Below, piece after piece: positions 1-6,756 of a DNA stretch of 7,736 bases. Positions within the stretch are counted from its first letter, which is position 1, and the number at the start of each line of letters is the position of its first letter. Under the pieces are notes generated by a model. That model searched no databases and was not told the origin of the DNA. It worked only from the letters and a program-made list of their open reading frames with translations. Source of the stretch: Treponema sp. (lineage in GTDB: Bacteria > Spirochaetota > Spirochaetia > Treponematales > Breznakiellaceae); contig JAITRD010000174.1 in assembly GCA_031288575.1 (NCBI GenBank), forward strand, positions 1 through 7,736, given 5' to 3'. The position numbers and the translations under genes were made by a program.

Positions 1-752
1 GTGGGGGTGGGAACCCGGAAGGACATGCCGGTCAGCTTGCCCTTGGTTTTGGGAAGCACTTCCCCCACCGCCTTGGCGGCGCCGGTGGTGGAGGGGATGA
101 TGTTGATGGCCGCCGCCCGGCCGCCCCGCCAGTCCTTGGCGGAAACGCCGTCCACGGTCTTCTGGGTCGCGGTATAGGCGTGGATGGTGGTCATCAGGCC
201 GGTTTCGATGCCGAAACCTTCTTTCAGGATAACATGGACCACCGGGGCAAGACAGTTGGTGGTGCAGCTTGCGTTGGAAATGACATGGTGTTTGGCGGCG
301 TCATATTCCCCTTCGTTGACACCGATAACAATGGTCTTTACCGGCTTCTCGGGATCCCCGGATTTTCCCGGAGCGGAAATGATTACCTTTTTGGCCCCGG
401 CTTCGATATGACCATAGGCCTTCTCATTAGTATAAAGCCCGGTGGATTCAATGACATAATCTATGTTGAGATCCTTCCAGGGAAGCTGGGCCGGGGTCAG
501 GCCCTTACCGGACAGGCATTTGATTTCATGCCCGTTAACCACAAGAATATCATCTCCCTTGGTACCGATATCCGCCTTCATCTGGCCCTGGGTTGAATCA
601 TATTTTAGCTGATAGGCAAAATACTTCGCGTCGGTAGAAATATCCACCACCGCTACTACGTCAATCTTATCTTTTCCGAGTAAGCCCTGACCAACCAGAG
701 CCTGGAACACGAGCCGACCAATGCGGCCAAAACCATTAATGGCAATTTTCAT
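1..752 (-). CDS. gap: Glyceraldehyde-3-phosphate dehydrogenase, C-terminus cut by window edge
   Basis: This glycolytic enzyme oxidises and phosphorylates glyceraldehyde-3-phosphate with NAD in the cytoplasm. The first 250 codons are visible; the usual family length is about 335-350, so roughly 90-100 residues lie outside the window. Translating the minus strand from the ATG at 752 gives the N-terminal Rossmann signature INGFGRIGR (residues 5-13). It also shows Asp37 at the end of the second beta strand, as in NAD-preferring enzymes, the active-site motif SNASCTTNC with catalytic Cys163, and the base His191 in TTIHAYT. The following DGVSAKDWRGGRAAA and IIPSTTGAAKAV blocks are typical of GapA-type enzymes. 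A GGGGG Shine-Dalgarno sequence at 758-762 sits 5 bases before the ATG. The gene is transcribed away from the copper operon and is probably unrelated to it in function. The frame is open throughout, with no sign of damage. The protein resembles spirochaete GAPDH from memory, not from a search. Confidence 0.97.
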   Translation of the reverse strand, partial: MKIAINGFGRIGRLVFQALVGQGLLGKDKIDVVAVVDISTDAKYFAYQLKYDSTQGQMKADIGTKGDDILVVNGHEIKCLSGKGLTPAQLPWKDLNIDYVIESTGLYTNEKAYGHIEAGAKKVIISAPGKSGDPEKPVKTIVIGVNEGEYDAAKHHVISNASCTTNCLAPVVHVILKEGFGIETGLMTTIHAYTATQKTVDGVSAKDWRGGRAAAINIIPSTTGAAKAVGEVLPKTKGKLTGMSFRVPTP

Positions 753-784
753 ATATACCCCCAATCGATAGTTATTTACCTAAT

Positions 785-813
785 AAACTAGACAAAAAAC
801 GAAAAAAATTCAA
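785..813 (-). promoter_or_regulatory. Candidate promoter for gap
   Basis: On the minus strand, TTGAAT (808-813, 4 of 6 matches to the sigma-70 -35 box) is followed 17 bases later by TAGTTT (785-790, a weak -10). The spacer is rich in T. It lies 33 bases upstream of the gap start. The -10 box is poor, so this is only the best candidate seen in the region. Confidence 0.35.
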
Positions 814-887
814 GGGGGTTTGAAAAGGGAATTCTGATGCTATGAAATGCCCGGCGGGGTTACAATTTTTTATTAATCGTCATAATT

Positions 888-915
888 CTGACACAATTTT
901 CTGGTAAAATCTTAT
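888..915 (+). promoter_or_regulatory. Candidate promoter of the copper operon
   Basis: CTGACA (888-893, 5 of 6 matches to TTGACA) is separated by 16 bases from TCTTAT (910-915, 4 of 6 matches to TATAAT). The surrounding DNA is markedly AT-rich compared with the genes. Transcription would begin near 921, leaving a leader of about 50 bases before the ATG at 972. A short palindrome, CTTA-TTTG-TAAG (911-922), overlaps the -10 box and expected start point and could be an operator, but it is too short to be convincing. No CopY-type box (TACA-N2-TGTA) is present. Confidence 0.35.
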
Positions 916-971
916 TTGTAAGGCTTTTGAACCATGTTTTCAAAACAGGGTTAGTTGAGGAGTTAGAGGTT

Positions 972-2822
972 ATGGATACCTTAAAATCAAGTTCCTTCCA
1001 TATTGACGGCATGACCTGTATAAACTGCCAAAACAGAATCGAGGGGGCCCTAAAAAGCACCCTGGGAGTCGAGGACGCGGCGGTGAATTTTAGTACCGGG
1101 GCGGCCTCCGTTACCTACAATCCCTCAATCCTTGCCTTCGCCGAAATTAAGGCGGTCATTGAAAATTTGGGTTATCAGGTACCGGCGGGGGGGCGGCAAA
1201 CCGGAGCCGGGCTTGCGGAGATTACCGGGACGCTGGTTATTATCTTCGCCCTTTATATGCTGCTCCGGGGCCTGGGGCTTAATACCCTGGCCGCGGCCTT
1301 TCCCCTGGCGGAAAGGGGCATGGGCTACGGGATGTTATTCGTCACCGGCCTTATTACCTCCCTTCACTGCGCGGCCATGTGCGGGGGGATTAATCTTTCC
1401 CAATGCATCCCCGCCGCGGCACCGGAGGGGCCTTCGCCGCCGGAGGGGTTCCGGAAGGTTCTGCTTCCTTCCGTTCTGTATAACGCCGGGCGGGTAATTT
1501 CCTATACCGCCATAGGCATTTTCGCCGGGGCTTTGGGTTCGGCGATTACCCTGCCGGGCCGCTTCCAGGGGGCGGTTCAGATTATTGCCGGGGCATTCAT
1601 GGTGATTATGGGAATCAATATGCTTGGTTTTTTCCCCTTTCTGCGGCGCTTCAACCCCCGTATGCCCGCCAAAGTCCATGCGGCCTTATCCCTGTTTTTC
1701 ACAAAAAAAGGGGGGGACAAAAAGGGCCGCAGCAAAAGCCCCCTGTTTATCGGCCTCTTAAACGGGTTTATGCCCTGCGGCCCCCTCCAGGCCATGCAGC
1801 TTTACGCCCTGGCTTCGGGAAGCCCCGCTGCCGGGGGAATTTCTATGTTCCTTTTCAGCATGGGGACCGTTCCCCTGATCTTCGGCATCGGCGCTTTAAG
1901 TTCGGTACTAAGCCGCAAATTTACCCGCCGGATCATGAGGGCCGGGGCGATCCTGGTAACGGTAATGGGGATTACCATGTTTACCTACGGCTTTAATCTG
2001 GGCGGTTTTTCTAACCCCCTCCCCTTTGCTTCAAGGCCGGACCGGGCCGGGGAGGCGGCTTTTACGCCGGTGATTGAACAGGGCATCCAGATCGTAAATT
2101 CCGCCTTAAGCCCCGGGGCTTATCCGCCAATCACCGTACAACAGGGCATCCCGGTGCGGTGGACAATAAACGCATCCCCGGAAAGCATCAACGGCTGTAA
2201 TAGCCGCATGAGCATCCGGGAATACGGCATTGAATACCGCTTTCAACCGGGGGAAAATGTAATAGAATTCACCCCCCAGCGGGCGGGCAAATTTTCCTAT
2301 TCCTGCTGGATGGGGATGATCCGCAGTTCCATTACCGTGGTGGCCGAAGGGGAAATTCCCCAGGAAACGGAACCGGCCCTTGCCCCCGTTCCGGCGGGGG
2401 TAACCATTCCCGCGGATACCCTGGCGCTGGCGGAAATACAGGGCGGCAGATACCAGCAGGTAAGGATAAATCTCCGGGATGAGGGTTTTGAACCGGCGGT
2501 CATCGTGGTCCAGAAGGATATTGAGGCGCGCTGGTATATCAATAACGATTCCCTTGACCCGGGAAACAGCCGCCTTATCTTTCCCGCCTATTATACCCAA
2601 ACTGACATGGAACAGGGGGATAATGAAATTTATTTCATGCCCCTGGATGACTTTGAATTTTCAACCGGGGACAATGTTTTTTACGGCTATGTAAAGGTGG
2701 TAGAGGATCTCAATAACGCGGATGCCGGGGCAATAAAAAAGGAAGTTTCGGAATTTGAAACCCTGATTTACCCCGACGCCTATTTTGAATTAGCGGCCCA
2801 AAGTGCCGGCTGCTGCAGATAA
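972..2822 (+). CDS. HMA domain / SafE-like (DsbD_2) membrane domain / cupredoxin-like fusion protein
   Basis: This 616-residue protein is probably a membrane copper-handling protein. Residues 8-72 form a heavy-metal-associated domain with GMTCINC (Cys16, Cys19). A TauE/SafE or DsbD_2-type membrane domain follows, with helices near 82-100, 116-135, 171-191, 200-221, 258-280, 288-310 and 321-342. It carries the family hallmarks HCAAMCGG (132-139) and GFMPCGPLQAMQLYALASG (Cys269). Residues 372-458 form a cupredoxin-like domain with NGCN (Cys409) and SYSCWMGM (Cys445, Met447, Met449). A second beta-rich domain (494-577) lacks Cys and His, and the chain ends in CysCysArg. The basic loops at 225-257 and 314-324 fit an N-in, C-out topology. 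The ATG at 972 is preferred because GAGGAG (957-962) lies 9 bases upstream. A TTG at 927 would add 15 unlikely residues. It is the first gene of the copper operon. The family is often labelled a sulfite exporter, but the fused domains argue for copper. The transport direction is unknown. Confidence 0.88.
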   Translation: MDTLKSSSFHIDGMTCINCQNRIEGALKSTLGVEDAAVNFSTGAASVTYNPSILAFAEIKAVIENLGYQVPAGGRQTGAGLAEITGTLVIIFALYMLLRGLGLNTLAAAFPLAERGMGYGMLFVTGLITSLHCAAMCGGINLSQCIPAAAPEGPSPPEGFRKVLLPSVLYNAGRVISYTAIGIFAGALGSAITLPGRFQGAVQIIAGAFMVIMGINMLGFFPFLRRFNPRMPAKVHAALSLFFTKKGGDKKGRSKSPLFIGLLNGFMPCGPLQAMQLYALASGSPAAGGISMFLFSMGTVPLIFGIGALSSVLSRKFTRRIMRAGAILVTVMGITMFTYGFNLGGFSNPLPFASRPDRAGEAAFTPVIEQGIQIVNSALSPGAYPPITVQQGIPVRWTINASPESINGCNSRMSIREYGIEYRFQPGENVIEFTPQRAGKFSYSCWMGMIRSSITVVAEGEIPQETEPALAPVPAGVTIPADTLALAEIQGGRYQQVRINLRDEGFEPAVIVVQKDIEARWYINNDSLDPGNSRLIFPAYYTQTDMEQGDNEIYFMPLDDFEFSTGDNVFYGYVKVVEDLNNADAGAIKKEVSEFETLIYPDAYFELAAQSAGCCR

Positions 2823-2844
2823 TATATACGAAGGGGGGCAAAAA

Positions 2845-3360
2845 ATGAAAGCCTGCTTAATGAAAACCTGCTTTAGGAAACAGAACCTTTTGTTTTTGAC
2901 AGGAATCCTGGCGGCCGCGGGTTTCTTTTTCGGGACATCGTCCCTGTTTGCGCAAAACGGCCGGCTCAATGAGGTAAAACCCGCAATCGCCGATAAGGAT
3001 CTGGTAATCCAAATCGCGGAAATTACGGGAAACGCGGTTTTTTACCCCGTTGACATTGAAGGAACCCGGCTTGAAGTGCTGGCGGTAAAGGCGCCGGACG
3101 GGACCATACGCACCGCGTTCAATACCTGCCAGGTATGCTACGCTTCAGGGCGGGGCTTCTACAAACAGCAGGGAACGGTGCTGGTCTGCCAGAACTGCGG
3201 CAACCGCTTCCGCATGAGCCATGTGGAAGTCCGTTCCGGGGGTTGTAACCCAATCCCGATTTTCCCTAGTTACAAAACGGTAACGGATACCACCATTACC
3301 ATTTCCCAGGATTTTTTGAAAGAGGCAAAGGGAATATTTGCCAGGTGGCGGCGGAATTAG
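2845..3360 (+). CDS. Secreted DUF2318 (FtrD-like) cysteine-rich protein
   Basis: This 171-residue exported protein belongs to the DUF2318 family, often named Fe-S-containing or FtrD-like. Family members accompany FtrABC-type periplasmic iron uptake or other metal systems; their exact chemistry is not settled. The N-terminus has basic residues, then a hydrophobic stretch (about 14-32), then SSLFA followed by Gln37, a plausible Sec signal peptidase site. The mature part holds two CxxC pairs, NTCQVC (Cys95, Cys98) and VCQNCGNRF (Cys115, Cys118), and the diagnostic SGGCNPIPI (Cys134). These five cysteines could bind a metal or Fe-S cluster. The ATG at 2845 follows an AAGGGGGG Shine-Dalgarno (2831-2838) and leads straight into the signal peptide. 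An in-frame ATG at 2803 would overlap the upstream gene and spoil the signal peptide. It lies 22 bases after the fusion gene and 21 before copA. The usual membrane-spanning FtrC-like portion is absent; the upstream SafE-like protein may stand in for a membrane partner. Confidence 0.85.
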   Translation: MKACLMKTCFRKQNLLFLTGILAAAGFFFGTSSLFAQNGRLNEVKPAIADKDLVIQIAEITGNAVFYPVDIEGTRLEVLAVKAPDGTIRTAFNTCQVCYASGRGFYKQQGTVLVCQNCGNRFRMSHVEVRSGGCNPIPIFPSYKTVTDTTITISQDFLKEAKGIFARWRRN

Positions 3361-3381
3361 TTTTTTTGACGGAGTATCAAA

Positions 3382-5913
3382 ATGCAAAACCAAACATTGA
3401 CCATCGGGGGCATGACCTGCGCGGCCTGCGCGTCGCGGATTGAAAGGACGGTCCGAAAATTGGAGGGAGTTACTACCGTTGCGGTGAACCTCGCCAGTGA
3501 AAAATTATTTGTCGAATACGGGGACCCGCAAAACCTCGCCGGCATAAAAGAAGCGGTGATTAAAATAGGGTATCAGGTCTTGGACAAACCCCCGGGAGTT
3601 AAAATAACTATTCCCATCGGGGGCATGACCTGCGCGGCCTGCGCTTCACGGGTTGAGAAGGCAATCGCCAAGCTTGGAGGCATAGAAAGCGCTTCGGTAA
3701 ACCTTGCCACGGAAAAAGCCTCCGTAGTCTATAATCCCCAGGCCCTGCGCCTTTCCGCCATAAAGGCGGCAATTGAAAAGGCAGGTTACCAGGCCCTGGA
3801 CGCTTCAAAAGACTGGGCGGCAGATGAGGACAGGCTGCGAAAAGAGCGGGAACTAAAAATACTCCGGATAAAATTTATCGTCGCCGTGTTTTTTGCCCTT
3901 CCCCTGCTTTACATCGCCATGGCTCCCATGATTAGGTGGGTTAACCTGCCCTTTCCCAAGGCGTTAGCCCCGATGAATTTCCCCTTGATATACGCTTTAA
4001 CCGAACTGGCCCTGGTTATCCCGATTATTATCGCCGGTTACCGGTTTTATACGGTGGGTTTCAAAAACATCCTGCACCGAAGCCCTAATATGGATTCCCT
4101 TATTGCCGTCGGAACCTCGGCGGCGGCAGCTTACAGCCTCTACAATGTGTGGCAGATCACCCGGGGAAACTTCAACGCCGTGGACGCCCTGTATTTTGAA
4201 ACCGCCGGGGTGATCATCGCCCTTATCCTTTTAGGGAAATCCCTGGAAGCGATGTCCAAGGGCCGTACCAGCGAGGCGATCAAAAAACTCATGGGGCTGG
4301 CTCCCCAAAGAGCGCTTATTATCGAGGGAGGGGAAGAAAAGGAAATTCCCATTGATGAAGTTATTCCCGGCGATATTATCCTGGTAAAACCGGGGGCGAA
4401 AATCCCCGTAGACGGCACCGTTACTGAAGGGCAAACCGCCGTTGACGAATCTATGCTTACCGGGGAAAGTATGCCCGTGGACAAAAAGGCCGGGGATAAG
4501 GTGTATGGGGCAACTATCAACGCCAACGGCGTAATCCGTTTTAAGGCGGAGAAGGTCGGCAGCGATACCGCGCTAGCCCAAATAATTAAGCTGGTGGAAG
4601 ACGCCCAGGGGTCCAAGGCTCCCATCGCGCAGCTTGCCGACATTGTGTCCGGCTACTTTGTCCCTATTGTTTGCGCCATTGCCCTTGTTGCCGGCATTGC
4701 CTGGTTTGGGGCGGCCTCCGCGGGGGCCGTTACGCTTCCCCCCGGAAAATCGGCGCTGGAATTTTCCCTGACCATCTTTATTTCCGTGCTGGTCATCGCC
4801 TGCCCCTGTGCCCTGGGGCTTGCCACCCCAACGGCAATTATGGTGGGAACCGGCAAGGGAGCTGAAAACGGCATCCTGATTAAGGGCGGGGAAGCCCTGG
4901 AAACGGCCCACAAAATTGATACCATCATATTTGACAAAACCGGGACCATTACCGAAGGAAAACCGGAAGTTACCGATGTGGTTGCCGCCGCGGGAATCGA
5001 GGAAGAATACCTTTTGAGCATGACCGCTTCCGCCGAAAGGGGTTCCGAACATCCCCTGGGGCAGGCCATTGTTCAGGGAGCGGAAACGCGGGGGCAAAAA
5101 CTTTTTGACGCCGAAAATTTCCGGGCCCTTACGGGCCGGGGCATTGAGGCCCTTATCAAGGGCGTAACGGTTTTAGCGGGCAACCGAAAATTGATGGAAG
5201 AACGGGGGGTCTCCCTCGCGGAACTTGAGGCGGAATCGGATCGTCTGGCGGCGGAAGGGAAAACGCCCATGTATATAGCCCTCAAGCATCCGGACAGCGC
5301 TGATATGCGGCTGGCGGGAATTGTAGCCGTCGCGGATGTGGTGAAAAAAAGCAGCAAACAGGCCATCGAGGGCCTTCACAAGATGGGAATAAAGGTTGCC
5401 ATGATCACCGGGGACAATAAAAAAACCGCCGCCGCCATTGCCCGCCAGGTGGGAATTGACCGGGTCCTTTCGGAGGTCTTGCCCCAGGATAAGTCCGCGG
5501 AGGTAAAAAAATTGCAGGACGAAGGCCGCAAGGTAGCCATGGTCGGGGACGGGATTAACGACGCCCCCGCACTGGCCCAGGCGGATATCGGCATAGCCAT
5601 CGGAAGCGGGACGGATGTGGCAATGGAATCCGCCGATATTGTGCTTATGCGGAGCGATCTGTCGGATGTCCCCACGGCTATTGATTTGAGCAAGCGGACA
5701 ATACGCAATATTAAGCAAAATCTGTTTTGGGCATTCGGTTACAATAGCCTGGGCATACCGGTAGCCGCCGGGCTGCTGTACCTCTTTGGCGGCCCGCTGC
5801 TTAACCCTATATTCGCCGCCGCGGCCATGAGCATGAGTTCCGTATCGGTGCTGACCAACGCCCTAAGGCTCAAGCGGTTTAAAGCGGTCCGGCCCGCCGG
5901 GAACCCGGCCTGA
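3382..5913 (+). CDS. copA: Copper-exporting P1B-type ATPase with two HMA domains
   Basis: This 843-residue inner-membrane pump should use ATP to export Cu(I) from the cytoplasm. Two N-terminal HMA domains carry GMTCAAC (Cys13/Cys16 and Cys84/Cys87). Hydrophobic segments follow from about 162. The actuator has TGES (360-363). The transmembrane metal site has CPC (474-476). The catalytic core has DKTGT with phosphorylated Asp518, SEHP with the P1B histidine His557, TGDN (676-679) and GDGINDAP (722-729). The last helices carry Tyr787-Asn788 and MSMSS (816-820), the invariant residues of the Cu(I)-specific P1B-1 subclass, which separates it from zinc or cadmium pumps. Length and domain order are normal. 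The ATG at 3382 is supported by GGAG (3371-3374), 7 bases upstream. It is third in the operon, 21 bases after the DUF2318 gene and 18 before the lipoprotein gene. The two HMA domains share a 31-bp identical DNA stretch. Nothing essential is missing. Confidence 0.97.
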   Translation: MQNQTLTIGGMTCAACASRIERTVRKLEGVTTVAVNLASEKLFVEYGDPQNLAGIKEAVIKIGYQVLDKPPGVKITIPIGGMTCAACASRVEKAIAKLGGIESASVNLATEKASVVYNPQALRLSAIKAAIEKAGYQALDASKDWAADEDRLRKERELKILRIKFIVAVFFALPLLYIAMAPMIRWVNLPFPKALAPMNFPLIYALTELALVIPIIIAGYRFYTVGFKNILHRSPNMDSLIAVGTSAAAAYSLYNVWQITRGNFNAVDALYFETAGVIIALILLGKSLEAMSKGRTSEAIKKLMGLAPQRALIIEGGEEKEIPIDEVIPGDIILVKPGAKIPVDGTVTEGQTAVDESMLTGESMPVDKKAGDKVYGATINANGVIRFKAEKVGSDTALAQIIKLVEDAQGSKAPIAQLADIVSGYFVPIVCAIALVAGIAWFGAASAGAVTLPPGKSALEFSLTIFISVLVIACPCALGLATPTAIMVGTGKGAENGILIKGGEALETAHKIDTIIFDKTGTITEGKPEVTDVVAAAGIEEEYLLSMTASAERGSEHPLGQAIVQGAETRGQKLFDAENFRALTGRGIEALIKGVTVLAGNRKLMEERGVSLAELEAESDRLAAEGKTPMYIALKHPDSADMRLAGIVAVADVVKKSSKQAIEGLHKMGIKVAMITGDNKKTAAAIARQVGIDRVLSEVLPQDKSAEVKKLQDEGRKVAMVGDGINDAPALAQADIGIAIGSGTDVAMESADIVLMRSDLSDVPTAIDLSKRTIRNIKQNLFWAFGYNSLGIPVAAGLLYLFGGPLLNPIFAAAAMSMSSVSVLTNALRLKRFKAVRPAGNPA
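3401..3644 (+). repeat. 31-bp exact direct repeat within copA HMA domains
   Basis: The bases coding for the metal-binding loop are identical at 3401-3431 and 3614-3644, a period of 213 bases (exactly 71 codons). Flanking DNA in the two HMA domains differs at many third positions. The repeat is in frame, so recombination between copies would remove or add exactly one HMA domain without breaking the gene. Confidence 0.9.
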
Positions 5914-5931
5914 AATGAAGGAGCAAAGAAA

Positions 5932-6609
5932 ATGAAAATAACAACAAAGGGCATCGGTTCCCTTTTTATCGTTCTGCTTATTCCGGCGGCCCTTTCCTGC
6001 GGAAAACTTGACGTGGTAGGAACCGGTTCAGTGCAGTCCTTTGACAAGCTCCTGCGGCAGATCCCCCGGGAGCTTGCTCCGGATCCTATAGGCTGGTCCC
6101 TTTCCGCCCCGGACGGCAGCGCGCGCTTTGTCTGGAGCCGGAATTACGCGGAAAGCCCCCTTCACGATGTTTTGCTTGAATTTGACGCCGCCCCCTTTAT
6201 CGCCGCGGGACTGGACCCGGACAAACTTCCCGGTAATTTTGTTTTTAAGGGCGGCAAAATTATCCTGGGCGCCAAACTGGGAACGGAGCAACTGAACTAT
6301 CAAGGGGAGGTTACCCCCCTTGCCTCTTACGAACAGATGGTCAAACTAAAACGGGGCAGCATTGGATACCACGGGGCAATGGATCATTACGGGGTAAACC
6401 TGGGGGACGGCAATCTTTTTGAATGGGCAAAGGATCTGAATGCCAATGACAATGATATGGTTTTCGTCCTTAATCCTGAACCCTTTATCAATGCCGGGGC
6501 CGATCCCGCCCGCATTGAAGGGTGGGTTTTTACCAAGGTTATGGTGGACGACGCCAACGGAAAACCTATAGAGGCAGACAAAATTTTGAAACCCTTTAAC
6601 CTGCTATAG
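5932..6609 (+). CDS. Predicted lipoprotein of unknown function with internal duplication
   Basis: This 225-residue protein is not one I recognise. Lys3 and Lys6 precede a hydrophobic stretch (about 8-21) and then PAALSC, with Cys23 as the likely lipid-modified residue. Ala at -3 is unusual by enterobacterial rules but is tolerated in spirochaete lipoboxes. The mature protein contains two similar units. Unit 1 (about 54-105) has DG, a Trp at 68, APFIAAGLDPDKLPG and FVF. Unit 2 (about 152-200) has DG, a Trp at 165, EPFINAGADPARIEG and WVF. No cysteine follows the lipobox, and only three histidines (78, 147, 152) are present, so a classic metal site is not obvious. The ATG at 5932 has AAGGAG (5918-5923) 8 bases upstream. 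It lies 18 bases after copA and is the last gene of the operon, so a role in extracytoplasmic copper handling or envelope stress is suggested by context alone. Confidence 0.8.
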   Translation: MKITTKGIGSLFIVLLIPAALSCGKLDVVGTGSVQSFDKLLRQIPRELAPDPIGWSLSAPDGSARFVWSRNYAESPLHDVLLEFDAAPFIAAGLDPDKLPGNFVFKGGKIILGAKLGTEQLNYQGEVTPLASYEQMVKLKRGSIGYHGAMDHYGVNLGDGNLFEWAKDLNANDNDMVFVLNPEPFINAGADPARIEGWVFTKVMVDDANGKPIEADKILKPFNLL

Positions 6610-6676
6610 GAAACCGAGGCAAAGACAAAATACCCCCGGCCTTTCCCCCTCTCCTGTGGGTCTGCTCAGGCAAAGT

Positions 6677-6756
6677 GGGTCAAATTTAGCCTAAAAGGGG
6701 ATAACACCCCCTTGGGCAGTAAATTTACCGCCTAAATTGAGGGTCAAGTTTAGCCT
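6677..6756 (+). repeat. Direct repeat pair, 15 of 16 bases identical
   Basis: GGGTCAAATTTAGCCT (6677-6692) and GGGTCAAGTTTAGCCT (6741-6756) differ at a single base and start 64 bases apart. Between them lies GGCAGTAAATTTACCGCC (6715-6732), an 18-bp palindrome with one mismatched pair. Multiple short repeats of this look occur at the ends of some IS21-like elements, but no transposase remnant is present here. Confidence 0.75.
6695..6713 (-). terminator. Weak candidate terminator for the DUF362 gene
   Basis: AAGGGG (6695-6700) pairs with CCCCTT (6708-6713) around a 7-base loop. Read on the minus strand, the stem is followed by two further T residues, giving a TTTT run including the stem end. 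Read on the plus strand it is followed by GGG, so it serves the minus-strand gene better. The stem is short and the T run poor. No good terminator is visible directly after the lipoprotein gene. Confidence 0.3.

Noticed and set aside
180..596. Plus-strand open frames opposite gap
   Set aside because: They are antisense to a clear GAPDH coding frame and show no recognisable domain or good ribosome site.
860..921. TTACAA and TTGTAA as arms of a CopY-like operator
   Set aside because: The arms are 50 bases apart in AT-rich DNA and do not form the tight TACA-N2-TGTA palindrome.
927..971. Upstream TTG start adding 15 residues to the fusion protein
   Set aside because: It has only a poor, too-close ribosome site and the extra residues do not belong to the HMA fold, while the ATG at 972 has GAGGAG 9 bases upstream.
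2803..2844. Earlier ATG for the DUF2318 protein
   Set aside because: It would overlap the preceding gene and put 14 polar residues before the signal peptide; the ATG at 2845 has a strong Shine-Dalgarno.
4573..5718. Long minus-strand open frames opposite copA (up to about 180 codons)
   Set aside because: They lie wholly inside the strongly conserved copA frame; GC-rich codon use commonly leaves such empty antisense frames, and their translations look low-complexity without domains.
6610..6676. Rho-independent terminator directly after the lipoprotein gene
   Set aside because: No stable stem followed by a T run is visible on the plus strand; the only nearby pairing is the long-range 11-bp inverted repeat.
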